The notes under the pieces are model-generated. The model saw only the letters and a list, made by a program, of their open reading frames with translations, was not told the DNA's origin and did no database searches. Both the position numbers and the translations under genes were made by a program. Shown in pieces: positions 31,096-40,325 of a stretch of DNA of 64,000 nucleotides. How positions within the stretch are numbered: position 1 is the stretch's first letter; every line of letters begins with the position of its first letter. The DNA is from Leptotrichia sp. oral taxon 212 (lineage in GTDB: Bacteria > Fusobacteriota > Fusobacteriia > Fusobacteriales > Leptotrichiaceae): the NCBI RefSeq assembly GCF_001274535.1, contig NZ_CP012410.1:2205126-2269125 (forward strand). Direction: 5' to 3'.

Positions 31096-33789
31096 TTATT
31101 TAACCTTAATACTCAAAACCTGACAAGTTTTTACACTATTAATTTTAATTTTATTTCCATCAAAACTGAATTCAACATTATCCATGACCGTTTCTTCATC
31201 GAATTTTACTAAGGATATGTCTTCAATATCATCATTACATGTCATGTAAAAATCTGCACACTTTCTGTCATCTGGATTATATATTCTGATAATTAGAGCA
31301 TCTTCCTTTTCTGCTTTTTTCACAGTACTGAGAACACAATTCCTATTTTCTGAAGAAAACATAGAAAATTCAAATGGAACATTCTGAATTTCAGGTTTAT
31401 TCATTAAAAAGAAAATATCCACATTTTTAAATTCTGCAGCCTGATAATAATAGAAAGGTGTCAAGTATTCCTTAGACATATTTGAAATTTTTGAAGCAGA
31501 ATACCCTTCTTTTCCAATAAAAATAGCAAAGTTAAATTTTAAATTTTTCAGCAGCTGTGCATCAGGTGTTTCCCAATTGGCCATTCCAGAAGCTCTTCCA
31601 GGTCTATCTTTAAGCTCAGCTTTTCCCATTTCTGGTGTTGATCTGAATAAAGTAAGGGCTATTGTATCAAATTTTTCACCTGTAATCTGATATTCCCTTA
31701 CACAATCTGTTATAATGCTTACGTTTTCATGGTCATTAGCAAGAGATACAAAAGATTGCATCGGTTCTATTGTTCTAGGTTTTTCATTCCAGCCATTTTC
31801 CCGCCAGTTTTCAACTTCAGAAAGATAAACAGGCCTTCTAATCGTTCCAAATTGCTGGTCAGCAATAGATTCGACACTTTCTATTCCCGTTCTAAATAAT
31901 ACACGTACACGATGTTCTATAGCTTTATTTTCAACTTCTATATCTACTTTTACAAGAGAACTTTCTTTTTCCAGTGTTAGAGTTACCAGAAATTCTATCT
32001 GGATATTATCTTGTTCCTGTTCTCTTGATGTCAAATTATGAGGAATATTCATTTTTAAAGAATATTTTATTTTATTTAACAGCGAATTTTTTTCTGTTTC
32101 CAATATTTCAATTTCAGAATTTTCACTTGTTAAAATTCTGTCATTATAAGGCTCTGAATAATCATAAGTATCTCCTGCATCTCCAGAATCTTCAAAAATC
32201 AAAAAACCTTCTTTTTCTAAATTATTCTTTTTATCTTTTATGACTATTGAACCATTTTTCTGAACTCTCACATTCAAAATTTCGTTTTCAATTTGATTCA
32301 TTTCAGTACTGCATTCATAAACTTTATCAACCAACTCTTTTTTTCTCATAAATAGAGTTCTATATCCTAAAGGCAGCATGTCTTTCAGGTAAATTAGCAA
32401 CTCAGTTTTATATATTTCTACATTTTCCTTTATCCAACGGGGATTATCATTTGTATTGAATCCTACTTCAGATTTCATTTTATTTTTTATTCTTTCCTCA
32501 AGCTTTTCAGTTTTTAGAACTTTGGTTTTGTATATATTACCATCAGTATCGTAAATTTCTACATCAGTAAAAGGAGTAAAAATTTCAGTCTTTAAAACTC
32601 CACCTCTTCTGTATGGAAGAAAATTATATACTTGAAACTGAAAAATATCCTTTTCAGGAATAGCTGATCCTATTTCCCTCATCTTTAAATCATTCAGATT
32701 ATCCATTAAAGATTTTACAGTATCATTTCTATATTCGATACTGTTATTAGTTTCATCAGAATTACACATACCGATACTATCGTGAGCTGCATTTTCAGAC
32801 ATAAGCTTCCATGCCTTTTCAAAAACTTTATTTTCATATTCAAAGCCTGATTTATATGCTATTGAACTTAAAGGCTCCGATATATTCACTATAAGATTTT
32901 CATTCTTGTTATTTTTTATCTTCAAGTCCGCTCTAGTTGAATAAATGGATTTATGAACCCTGCTGAATTGACCTGATGTCATTTCCCCTTTTACAGTATC
33001 ATACTGAAATCCATTATTTTCCGCTTTCTCCATTACATTATCAATGGTAGATATATAAAAATTACTATCAGGATTAAGCTTATTAAGTTTTTCTACAATT
33101 TCAGGAAGATTTTTCCTAATCGGTCTCTGATCTTCACCGTTATATAATGTTAAAGTCCCTATTAATGACCTTCTGTCTGTTTCTTCCTTCAATTTTGCCA
33201 TCAAATTATTCAAACTATCTGTTTCAGATGTAAAATAAACAAAATTTCCATATCTGTCAAGATACATGTTGAAAACCCTGCTCCCATCAGGAGATTCCCA
33301 GTAAAATTCATTTTTAGGATAATGACTATCCCCCAGCCCTCTTTTAAAGGTATTGTATTTTATGTTAAAACCATTCAGCAGCTGCGGCATCTGAGCCGAC
33401 TGACCAAAAGAATCAGGCATATATCCTGTTTTCATATATGCCCCAAAATCTTTTGCCCTTTCTATTCCATAATATAGATTTCTTATAATGGATTCTCCGC
33501 TTATTACCATCTGATCTGTCTGTGTATACCATGGCCCTATTATAAGTTTACCTTCTGTAACAAGTTTTTTTATTCTATCTTCATCATAGGGATGAAACTC
33601 GAGATAGTCATCTATGATAGACAGTTGTGCATCTAGCAAAAAATGACTGAAGTTTTTATTGTTTTCCAGCACATCAAATATTTCCTTAAAATGATTCAGA
33701 GAATATATTTTAGAACGGGAAGTCGTAAAGTACCATTCCCTGTCCCAATGTGTATGTGGAATAATCGGAAAATCGTATTTTTTATTCAT
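31096..33789 (-). CDS. GH38 alpha-mannosidase (MngB-like)
   Basis: 897 residues. The zinc site begins with HTHWDREW (His12, His14, Asp16); the nucleophile region reads GPWYTQTDQMVISGES; next GYMPDSFGQSAQMPQLL; and the later zinc His is in AAHDSIGMCNSDET. No signal peptide, so it acts in the cytoplasm on sugar phosphates brought in by the adjacent PTS. By analogy with MngB it would release mannose from mannosyl-glycerate-6-phosphate or a related mannoside. I chose the ATG at 33789, two bases after the EIIC stop, giving translational coupling. Confidence 0.9.
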   Translation of the reverse strand: MNKKYDFPIIPHTHWDREWYFTTSRSKIYSLNHFKEIFDVLENNKNFSHFLLDAQLSIIDDYLEFHPYDEDRIKKLVTEGKLIIGPWYTQTDQMVISGESIIRNLYYGIERAKDFGAYMKTGYMPDSFGQSAQMPQLLNGFNIKYNTFKRGLGDSHYPKNEFYWESPDGSRVFNMYLDRYGNFVYFTSETDSLNNLMAKLKEETDRRSLIGTLTLYNGEDQRPIRKNLPEIVEKLNKLNPDSNFYISTIDNVMEKAENNGFQYDTVKGEMTSGQFSRVHKSIYSTRADLKIKNNKNENLIVNISEPLSSIAYKSGFEYENKVFEKAWKLMSENAAHDSIGMCNSDETNNSIEYRNDTVKSLMDNLNDLKMREIGSAIPEKDIFQFQVYNFLPYRRGGVLKTEIFTPFTDVEIYDTDGNIYKTKVLKTEKLEERIKNKMKSEVGFNTNDNPRWIKENVEIYKTELLIYLKDMLPLGYRTLFMRKKELVDKVYECSTEMNQIENEILNVRVQKNGSIVIKDKKNNLEKEGFLIFEDSGDAGDTYDYSEPYNDRILTSENSEIEILETEKNSLLNKIKYSLKMNIPHNLTSREQEQDNIQIEFLVTLTLEKESSLVKVDIEVENKAIEHRVRVLFRTGIESVESIADQQFGTIRRPVYLSEVENWRENGWNEKPRTIEPMQSFVSLANDHENVSIITDCVREYQITGEKFDTIALTLFRSTPEMGKAELKDRPGRASGMANWETPDAQLLKNLKFNFAIFIGKEGYSASKISNMSKEYLTPFYYYQAAEFKNVDIFFLMNKPEIQNVPFEFSMFSSENRNCVLSTVKKAEKEDALIIRIYNPDDRKCADFYMTCNDDIEDISLVKFDEETVMDNVEFSFDGNKIKINSVKTCQVLSIKVK

Positions 33790-33790
33790 A

Positions 33791-34975
33791 TTAATACTCA
33801 TCCACTTCCAGCTTACCATCTTTTATAAGCTTATTTCTATACAGCACATTAGATACTGCAATTATTACTGATCCTACAGCTATTCCTATCATATATGCAG
33901 GAAGATTTTTTACAAGAGGCCATGCCCAGACTGCTGATTCAGGGAACCATTGTACTGCTCCTAAAGCTATTCCAGAAAATGCTCCTATAACTGAAGAAAC
34001 TACATATAAAGGAATTGTAAATCCAGGATTTTCAAGCGCAAAAGGAATTGCTCCTTCTGAAATCCCCATAAAAGCAAGGAAAATTGATGTTTTACCTGCA
34101 TCATAAAATTCACTGTTATAAACTCTTCTTCCAACTAATTTCTTATCTATCAGAGTTGACAGTCCAAGACCTATTGATGGAGTAACTATTGCTATTGTTC
34201 TTGCTGTTATTGGGAGAACTTTTTCAGTAGTAAATCCTAAAGCCACGAATCCTGCCGCCTTGTTTACAGGCCCTCCTAAATCGAAAGCTGTAGTTGCTGA
34301 AAGTACAAGAGCATATGCAAACTGCCCTGCTGCTCCTGCAGCCTCAAGAAGTGCTCTAATTTGGAGATTTATCCATCCTCCAACAGGAGTTATTACAAAT
34401 ACCATTACAAACATACAAAAAAGTGAAGAAAGTAAAGGTATTAGGAATGTAGATTTAAATGCAAGCCAGTTTTTTGGTAAGTTAATACTTTTATTTAAAT
34501 ATTTTACAAAATATCCTATTATCATTGCAATAATAAACGCCCCTAAAAATCCTGAAGGAACTGGAGTGATCTTATCCAGAACTCCATCAACCATTCCTAT
34601 AGTGGCTACAGGCTTATTTGCAACGTAACCGCCTATAAATCCTGCAGCAAGAGCAGTTTTACCACCTATAGAGTTTGCCACAAATGCTGCAAACATTGGA
34701 ATAGCAAAACCGAATAATGTAAATCCAAAACTTTCCATCAACGAAGCCAATTTTAATAACTGTAAGCTCATTCCTGTATACTGTCCTGTCTTTATTGCAT
34801 CCAAAATTGATACACTTGGATCAATTTTAAATATTACGTAAGGAATTACCTGAGAAAACGCACCAATAAGTCCTCCCATTATAAGCACAGGTATCATATA
34901 AGATATACCTGTCATAAGATGTTTATAAAATTCCTGCCAAAAACTGTTTTTTCTTTTTCTTTTTAATTGAGCCAT
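33791..34975 (-). CDS. PTS fructose-family EIIC permease
   Basis: 394 residues with about nine to ten membrane segments, starting with a basic N-terminus and FYKHLMTGISYMIPVLIMGGL, the typical opening of fructose/mannosylglycerate EIIC. PVNKAAGFVALGF and GISEGAIPFALENPG are family signatures. It imports and presents the sugar for phosphorylation by EIIB. GGAGG lies upstream. It is a free-standing EIIC, whereas many family members are fused EIIABC proteins. Confidence 0.9.
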   Translation of the reverse strand: MAQLKRKRKNSFWQEFYKHLMTGISYMIPVLIMGGLIGAFSQVIPYVIFKIDPSVSILDAIKTGQYTGMSLQLLKLASLMESFGFTLFGFAIPMFAAFVANSIGGKTALAAGFIGGYVANKPVATIGMVDGVLDKITPVPSGFLGAFIIAMIIGYFVKYLNKSINLPKNWLAFKSTFLIPLLSSLFCMFVMVFVITPVGGWINLQIRALLEAAGAAGQFAYALVLSATTAFDLGGPVNKAAGFVALGFTTEKVLPITARTIAIVTPSIGLGLSTLIDKKLVGRRVYNSEFYDAGKTSIFLAFMGISEGAIPFALENPGFTIPLYVVSSVIGAFSGIALGAVQWFPESAVWAWPLVKNLPAYMIGIAVGSVIIAVSNVLYRNKLIKDGKLEVDEY

Positions 34976-35045
34976 TTTAAATACCTCCCATATTTCTTTT
35001 TATAATTTTTATTTTTTTGCTATATTTATGCAATTCTTTATTAAA

Positions 35046-35357
35046 TTATCCTATTTCTTCAACTATTTCTTCTAAAATTTCTTTTCCTTCCCTAATGGCT
35101 TCTTTCAAAGTTATTTCATAAGGATCATAACCTTCAAAACGTTCCATACCTTGTGGAGTAATTGCCAACGCAAGAATAATTGCATCTGATTCTGTTATAT
35201 CTTTTTTTGTAAGTTCATTCTGAATTCCATCTGCTCCCTGTGTTTCTATTTTAATTTCTACACCCAGTTCCTTTGCCGCCTTCTCTAAAGAATCTGCCGC
35301 CATGAATGTATGTGCCAGTCCCATCGGACATGCACAGACTGCTACAATTTTTTTCAT
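35046..35357 (-). CDS. PTS fructose-family EIIB component
   Basis: 103 residues. Begins KKIVAVCACPMGLAHTFMAAD, the fructose-type EIIB active loop; Cys10 in CPMGLAHT is the phosphorylated residue. Cytosolic; passes phosphate from EIIA to the incoming sugar. Ribosome site AAGGAGA lies upstream of the ATG. Between EIIA and EIIC in the operon. Confidence 0.92.
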   Translation of the reverse strand: MKKIVAVCACPMGLAHTFMAADSLEKAAKELGVEIKIETQGADGIQNELTKKDITESDAIILALAITPQGMERFEGYDPYEITLKEAIREGKEILEEIVEEIG

Positions 35358-35398
35358 AATAATTCTTCTCCTTATATCAGTTTATTTTTTACTTTCAT

Positions 35399-35833
35399 TT
35401 ACTCAATAATAATTTTTAATAATTCTTCCTTTTCATCTGTTATTTCCAATTTTTCCCTAAATTTTTCCTCCAGTATCTTTTTTGAAAGCTTCATTAAAAT
35501 TTTTATATGTTCCCCTGCTGAAGCTGAAGGAACCCCAAGAAGAAATATATATTTCACCTTTTCATCCGGATCTCCCCAAAAAATTTCTTTTTTTAATTTT
35601 GCAAATACTATCTGGGGAGAATTTATAAATTCTGATTTTCCATGAGGAATTGCTACTTTAAATCCCACAACAGTATTTTCCATTTTTTCCCTTTTCAGAA
35701 CATCTTCAAAAAATTTTTCCTTATCAGCTAATTTTTCATTAGATATTGTATTTATCATTTTATTAATTATTTCTATCTTATTTTCCGTTTCCAAATCTAA
35801 AATAATATTATCCTTATTAATAAAATTCTCCAT
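35399..35833 (-). CDS. PTS fructose-family EIIA component
   Basis: 144 residues, PTS_EIIA_2 domain. The phospho-His is His64 in VAIPHGKSEF, preceded by VVGF, and LLGVPSASAGEHIKILM is a second family motif. Cytosolic; receives phosphate from HPr. GGAGA precedes the ATG. First structural gene after the PRD regulator. Confidence 0.92.
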   Translation of the reverse strand: MENFINKDNIILDLETENKIEIINKMINTISNEKLADKEKFFEDVLKREKMENTVVGFKVAIPHGKSEFINSPQIVFAKLKKEIFWGDPDEKVKYIFLLGVPSASAGEHIKILMKLSKKILEEKFREKLEITDEKEELLKIIIE

Positions 35834-35895
35834 TTTTTATCTCCTATATTTAATAATTTTTTATCCTTCCGTTTTTTTAATAATCTTTATAATAT

Positions 35896-37959
35896 TTAGC
35901 TGCCTAAAATCTCTAAAGCTTTTAAATAATTCATTAACTCTTCAGGTGTTTTTTTGATTAGCAGTTCATTCTCAAAATCAGTATTTTTTAAATATCCGTT
36001 CAATTCAAGTATAGCCCGTAAATGCTCATCTTTATTTCTTGATGCAAGGCATATAACTATTCTTATTTCATTCCCAAAAAAATCTATTTCTTTTTTTAAT
36101 GTTATTAATGAAAAACCTGTTTCCTTTACATTTTTTAAAAGCTGTCCATGAGGTAAAATTGTTTTATCACCAACTAAAATATATTTTCCATACTGCATGA
36201 TTTGATTTTTCAATTCTTCTGTATATTCCTTCTTCACAAGCCCTGAATCAATCATTGTCTGACCTGTAATTTCTATTACTTCATCTAAATTATCTGCATC
36301 GGCATTTAATTTAATATTTTTTTCAGAAAGCAACTCTACAAAACTTTTACCAATTTCTACTTTTTGTTCTGTATCGTCATAAATATTTTCTTCAAAATTT
36401 TTCATTAGCTGTCTTTTTAATTCTACTTCATCTGTTATTTTATTTATAATATTTAACAATTCAGTCAGCTTTATTTTTGATTTTTTTTCAGGAAGACCGT
36501 AATTTTTTAATTTTAAAATATCCTTTTCATTCATGATAGGATTGACTGTTATTACATCTATACCATCCAGCTTAAAATCCAATGTTGATATAATAATATC
36601 AGCTTTTTCCAGATAATTGTAGTTTTCCAGCTGATTAAAAGGTATTATATCAATTATGTTAACCTGAAATCTATTATTAATGTTTTCGTATAAAAATCTT
36701 GAACTGCTATATCCCAATCCACATACAATTAATATGTAAGTGTCTTTCTTGAATAGTGTTGCAGGATTATTTCTCATTATAGCCCTTTGAATCATAACAG
36801 TAATAAAAGCCGCTTCATCTTCATCAAATGACAAATTTATAAAATCAGAAATTATTTTCAAACTTGATTTTGTCTTTACAAAAAGTTCCATATACTGTCT
36901 TTTGACTTCACTTAAAATACTTTCTGTCAGTTTAAATTTATTTTTCATTCGATAAATCGCAGGTTTTATATGATTAAGCAATTCTTTCCTTAAAATCTTA
37001 TCTTCTGTAATATTTACCTCCAATTTATCACTTAGCAATTTTATAAACTGATCTATCAGGCTTTCTATCAAAATCCAGTTTAAAAAATAGGAATATTCCA
37101 AGTTATATGAATATGAACCCAGAAAAAAATCAATAAAATGATAAATATCTTTTTCTTTTATGTTTTCAACTTTTTCCAATATTTTCTTGATTTTAATAAA
37201 TTCCAACGTTTTCGAAAGAAAAATTTTATTTTCCACATCTTCTTCTATTTCATGTCCATTTTCATTTCTTATCTGTGAAATGAACAGAAACAGCTGTAAA
37301 GTTTCAAATGCTTCATCACTGATTGTTTTCTCTGTATAATCCAGTATTTTATTAATTAAATTTTTAGATTCTTTTATTCTACTCTTTTTTAAAAATTTTT
37401 GTATTATCTTTTCTAAAGGATTGTACTCTATGTTCTTTTCTTTTGTGTTCTTTATATACTTCCGCAATATATTAATCATATATTTTCTTATATTTACTTC
37501 GTTTCCAATAATTTTATATCCTTTATTGTTGTTCATATCAATTACAAGACCATATTCATCAATAATTTTATTCAACTCTTTTAATGAATGTCTTACAGTT
37601 GTTTTACTCAGGTTATATTTTTCAGTAAAGTACTGTAGTATAAATTCATTCTTAACAAGAAATATCTCATAAGCTAATATATTAACTCTTTCATTTTCTG
37701 ATAAAAAATATTCCTTAACTCTGATATTTCTGACAATTTCTTCTATTTCATTTCCTGAGTATAAAATCTTTAATCTGTTATTATTTATTTCAATGATGTC
37801 TCTATTGTTTTTTTCCTGAAAAAACATATTTAATTCATCAATGTCATAACGAATACTTCTTTCAGTTATATTGTATAAGTTTGAAATGTCTTTTACTGTA
37901 ATCTTATCATTTGAATTTAGTATCAGATTAATAATTTCAAAATACCTTTTTTTTACCAT
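35896..37959 (-). CDS. PRD-containing BglG/MtlR-type transcriptional regulator
   Basis: 687 residues. N-terminal winged helices (KITVKDISNLYNITERSIRYDI and NLSKTTVRHSLKELN), two PRD domains (about 190-400), a Gat-type EIIB-like domain with Cys in IVCGLGYSSSRFLYE, and a C-terminal EIIA-like domain with His in ILPHGQLL. Such activators respond to PTS phosphorylation, so it very likely senses uptake by the EII genes that follow it on the same strand. Own ribosome site AAGGAG upstream. Confidence 0.9.
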   Translation of the reverse strand: MVKKRYFEIINLILNSNDKITVKDISNLYNITERSIRYDIDELNMFFQEKNNRDIIEINNNRLKILYSGNEIEEIVRNIRVKEYFLSENERVNILAYEIFLVKNEFILQYFTEKYNLSKTTVRHSLKELNKIIDEYGLVIDMNNNKGYKIIGNEVNIRKYMINILRKYIKNTKEKNIEYNPLEKIIQKFLKKSRIKESKNLINKILDYTEKTISDEAFETLQLFLFISQIRNENGHEIEEDVENKIFLSKTLEFIKIKKILEKVENIKEKDIYHFIDFFLGSYSYNLEYSYFLNWILIESLIDQFIKLLSDKLEVNITEDKILRKELLNHIKPAIYRMKNKFKLTESILSEVKRQYMELFVKTKSSLKIISDFINLSFDEDEAAFITVMIQRAIMRNNPATLFKKDTYILIVCGLGYSSSRFLYENINNRFQVNIIDIIPFNQLENYNYLEKADIIISTLDFKLDGIDVITVNPIMNEKDILKLKNYGLPEKKSKIKLTELLNIINKITDEVELKRQLMKNFEENIYDDTEQKVEIGKSFVELLSEKNIKLNADADNLDEVIEITGQTMIDSGLVKKEYTEELKNQIMQYGKYILVGDKTILPHGQLLKNVKETGFSLITLKKEIDFFGNEIRIVICLASRNKDEHLRAILELNGYLKNTDFENELLIKKTPEELMNYLKALEILGS

Positions 37960-38055
37960 TTTTTCTCCTTATACTAATAATATATACTGATTTCAATATT
38001 TTTCAAGATTTTTATTTTTTCAAATTTTATTGAAAAAAATTTTTCATGTTTAATA

Positions 38056-38499
38056 TTATTTATTATGACTTCTATCCTCATTTTCACCTTCAAACAGTAC
38101 AATCAGCTTATCACTTTTTTTGAGTTTAATTTTCTGATTTTTATTGACATTCAGATGAACACCATAATTTTTTTCTTTTTCAACTCTTTCCGTCATGTCT
38201 CTGTAACCAAGCAGAATACTTGTTTCATTTGCAACTATAGTTGAAAGCTCTTTAAAAGTATATTCTCTTCCGAAGTCCTCAATGTAATTATCTGCTGAAA
38301 AAAGATATATTTCACAGCCTTCTCCACCAAGCAGTTCATCAAAAACATAATAAAGTCTCTTTTCCTCAGATAACTGACTTATTACAGAGCTTATAATTGT
38401 ATCACTTATTATATAGTCTGAAACTTCTGTAAGTTCTACTATTTCCCTGTTTTTTTCATCATAAATTTCTATGACAATATTTTTTCCTTCAGGCTGCAC
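38056..38499 (-). pseudogene. C-terminal part of the CASTOR/POLLUX-type gene (shifted frame)
   Basis: 147 codons with an internal GTG as nominal start (no ribosome site). The text NIVIEIYDEKNREIVEL, then ISSVISQLSE and EIYLFSADNYI, continues the RCK-like C-terminus expected after the 38469-40178 frame. A TAG directly precedes the GTG, so this reading only makes sense as the end of the upstream gene joined near the A6 tract (plus-strand T6 at 38480-38485). One extra base there would restore a single protein. Confidence 0.65.
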
Positions 38500-40178
38500 C
38501 TATTTTTCTTTTCCAGTACTCTTTTTAATAAAAGCATTGTCAACATTGATTTTGCATCTTTTTCCTGTATATCAAGATTATCGTATCCTAAAATTATAAT
38601 ACTCTCATAGGTTTCTAAATCAAATTTTCCGTCTTTGCATTCATTTTCATAAATTTTATAATCCGTAGTTTCTGCATTTTTAACATTTTCCTGTCCAAAC
38701 GATTCCTTTAGTTCTTTTTCAATCTCCTCATCCATTTTTGCAATTATATTAACTTCAGAATCAGAACTGATATATTCATAAAGCTCACTTACTATTTTAT
38801 ATATACGTTTATTATATCCTAAAATAAGAGTCTTGCTTTTAGGAAGAAAAGTATCTTCCATACTGCTTTTCCATTGAAAGCTTTCATTTTTCAACGCTTC
38901 AAAATCAAATTCAGGTATCCCGTCATCTGACTGTAAAAGAATAAGTTCATCTCCTTCTTCTATTATACATCCTATATTTTCTCCATTTATTATATTATTG
39001 CTCAATTTCTCATAAGGATTTAAAAGTATATTTTTCTTAACACCAAGCAATCTTCCTTCTTCTATTTCCTTTCTGTAAACTTCCTTCAGATTATTTTTAT
39101 CCAGATTTTTTTTATGTATTCCCAGTACGATACTTGTTGTGCAGTTCAAGGAAACTTCCTTGAAAGTTTTTCCGATTATTTCCTTTCCTGCCTTTGAAAA
39201 ATAAATTTCATCTTTATCATAATTCAGAATTTCTGTAGCAATGACACTGAAACCAGGCTGTCTACTAGCCTGAGCTGTTATACGTGAAAGCCATTTTTCA
39301 CTTGGTATATATAAAATATTTTCATTTTCTTCATTATGAAAACAGAAATCCAGTAATTCCTTATTATTCTCATCCTTTATTTCAGTTATTATTTTTTTGG
39401 CTTTTTTTCTAAGTGCAAGTATGCATTTAATTGTATTTATATCACTTTTTCCCTCTTCATCTGAAAGTATAATGATAGATTCGGCATTTTCAGGATGCAC
39501 GATATTTAAATCATCTAAATCTATTATATTTCCTGAACGGCAGTAAATTTTAGTCTGATATGTCTTCCTGTTTTTTTCTCCCAGAGGCTCATGAAAATTT
39601 TTCAGAAGTTCCTTCTGATTTATCCTCAAATTTATTTCATCTTCCATTTTTATTTTGTCGTTTTTTGATAAAATTACAATCTTCTTATTTTTATGATTTG
39701 CATTTGAAATGACTAATTCACTTATTATCTTAAATATTGTTGGATTCCATCCTAAAATAAGGGTAAAATCCTTTTTTACAATCTCTGTCTTACCTTTTCT
39801 TATTTCAATAAAAAGATTATCAAGACCTGTTGTCAGTACCCCTACCAGTGCTCCAAATATCAATACTCCAAATAATGTAACGATAATCGATACTATCCTG
39901 TAGCCCCATAACTGGTCATTACCAAGGGCTCCTGTATCTATTACATGGACAAAGTTCTGCCACATTGCTTCGAATAAATTTAAACTGTCCACATCAGCAT
40001 TAGGTTTTAAATTCATAACAATCTGAACAAATGAAAATAGGACAACAATTAAAATCATTACCACTGCTAACCATGTTATTATTGATACAGTCCCTTTAGA
40101 TAATGTTTCTTCAAATATTCCCTGAATCTTGTTTTTTAGACCAATTTTTCTACTAAAAAATTTATCTTCCTTCTTCAT
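38469..40178 (-). CDS. CASTOR/POLLUX-like ion channel protein, main part
   Basis: 569 residues. Two membrane segments (about 32-57 and 92-118) flank a pore-like loop (FEAMWQNFVHVIDTGAL), followed by two RCK/Rossmann-type nucleotide-binding domains (FTLILGWNPTIFKIISEL and KTLILGYNKRIYKIVSEL). This is the plan of plant CASTOR/POLLUX and their bacterial relatives, cation channels gated by ligand. AAAGGAGG precedes the ATG. The frame ends prematurely (CSLKEKILS) over an A6 tract where 38056-38499 takes over, so the product is truncated unless the frame is restored. Confidence 0.8.
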   Translation of the reverse strand: MKKEDKFFSRKIGLKNKIQGIFEETLSKGTVSIITWLAVVMILIVVLFSFVQIVMNLKPNADVDSLNLFEAMWQNFVHVIDTGALGNDQLWGYRIVSIIVTLFGVLIFGALVGVLTTGLDNLFIEIRKGKTEIVKKDFTLILGWNPTIFKIISELVISNANHKNKKIVILSKNDKIKMEDEINLRINQKELLKNFHEPLGEKNRKTYQTKIYCRSGNIIDLDDLNIVHPENAESIIILSDEEGKSDINTIKCILALRKKAKKIITEIKDENNKELLDFCFHNEENENILYIPSEKWLSRITAQASRQPGFSVIATEILNYDKDEIYFSKAGKEIIGKTFKEVSLNCTTSIVLGIHKKNLDKNNLKEVYRKEIEEGRLLGVKKNILLNPYEKLSNNIINGENIGCIIEEGDELILLQSDDGIPEFDFEALKNESFQWKSSMEDTFLPKSKTLILGYNKRIYKIVSELYEYISSDSEVNIIAKMDEEIEKELKESFGQENVKNAETTDYKIYENECKDGKFDLETYESIIILGYDNLDIQEKDAKSMLTMLLLKRVLEKKNRCSLKEKILS

Positions 40179-40207
40179 TATATGACCTCCTTTTTTGTTA
40201 CACTATT

Positions 40208-40235
40208 ATTATACCCCCTTTTTTCCTTATTTCAA
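40208..40235 (-). promoter_or_regulatory. Promoter of the channel gene
   Basis: On the minus strand TTGAAA (40230-40235), a 16-nt spacer and TATAAT (40208-40213) stand about 30 nt before the ATG at 40178. Confidence 0.6.
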
Positions 40236-40325
40236 TATTTATGATAATTCTTTAAAAACTTACTCTATAATAATCTTCACATTATTTTTTAAATTTGTAC
40301 TGTTATTCCAGAAATTTCTTATTCC

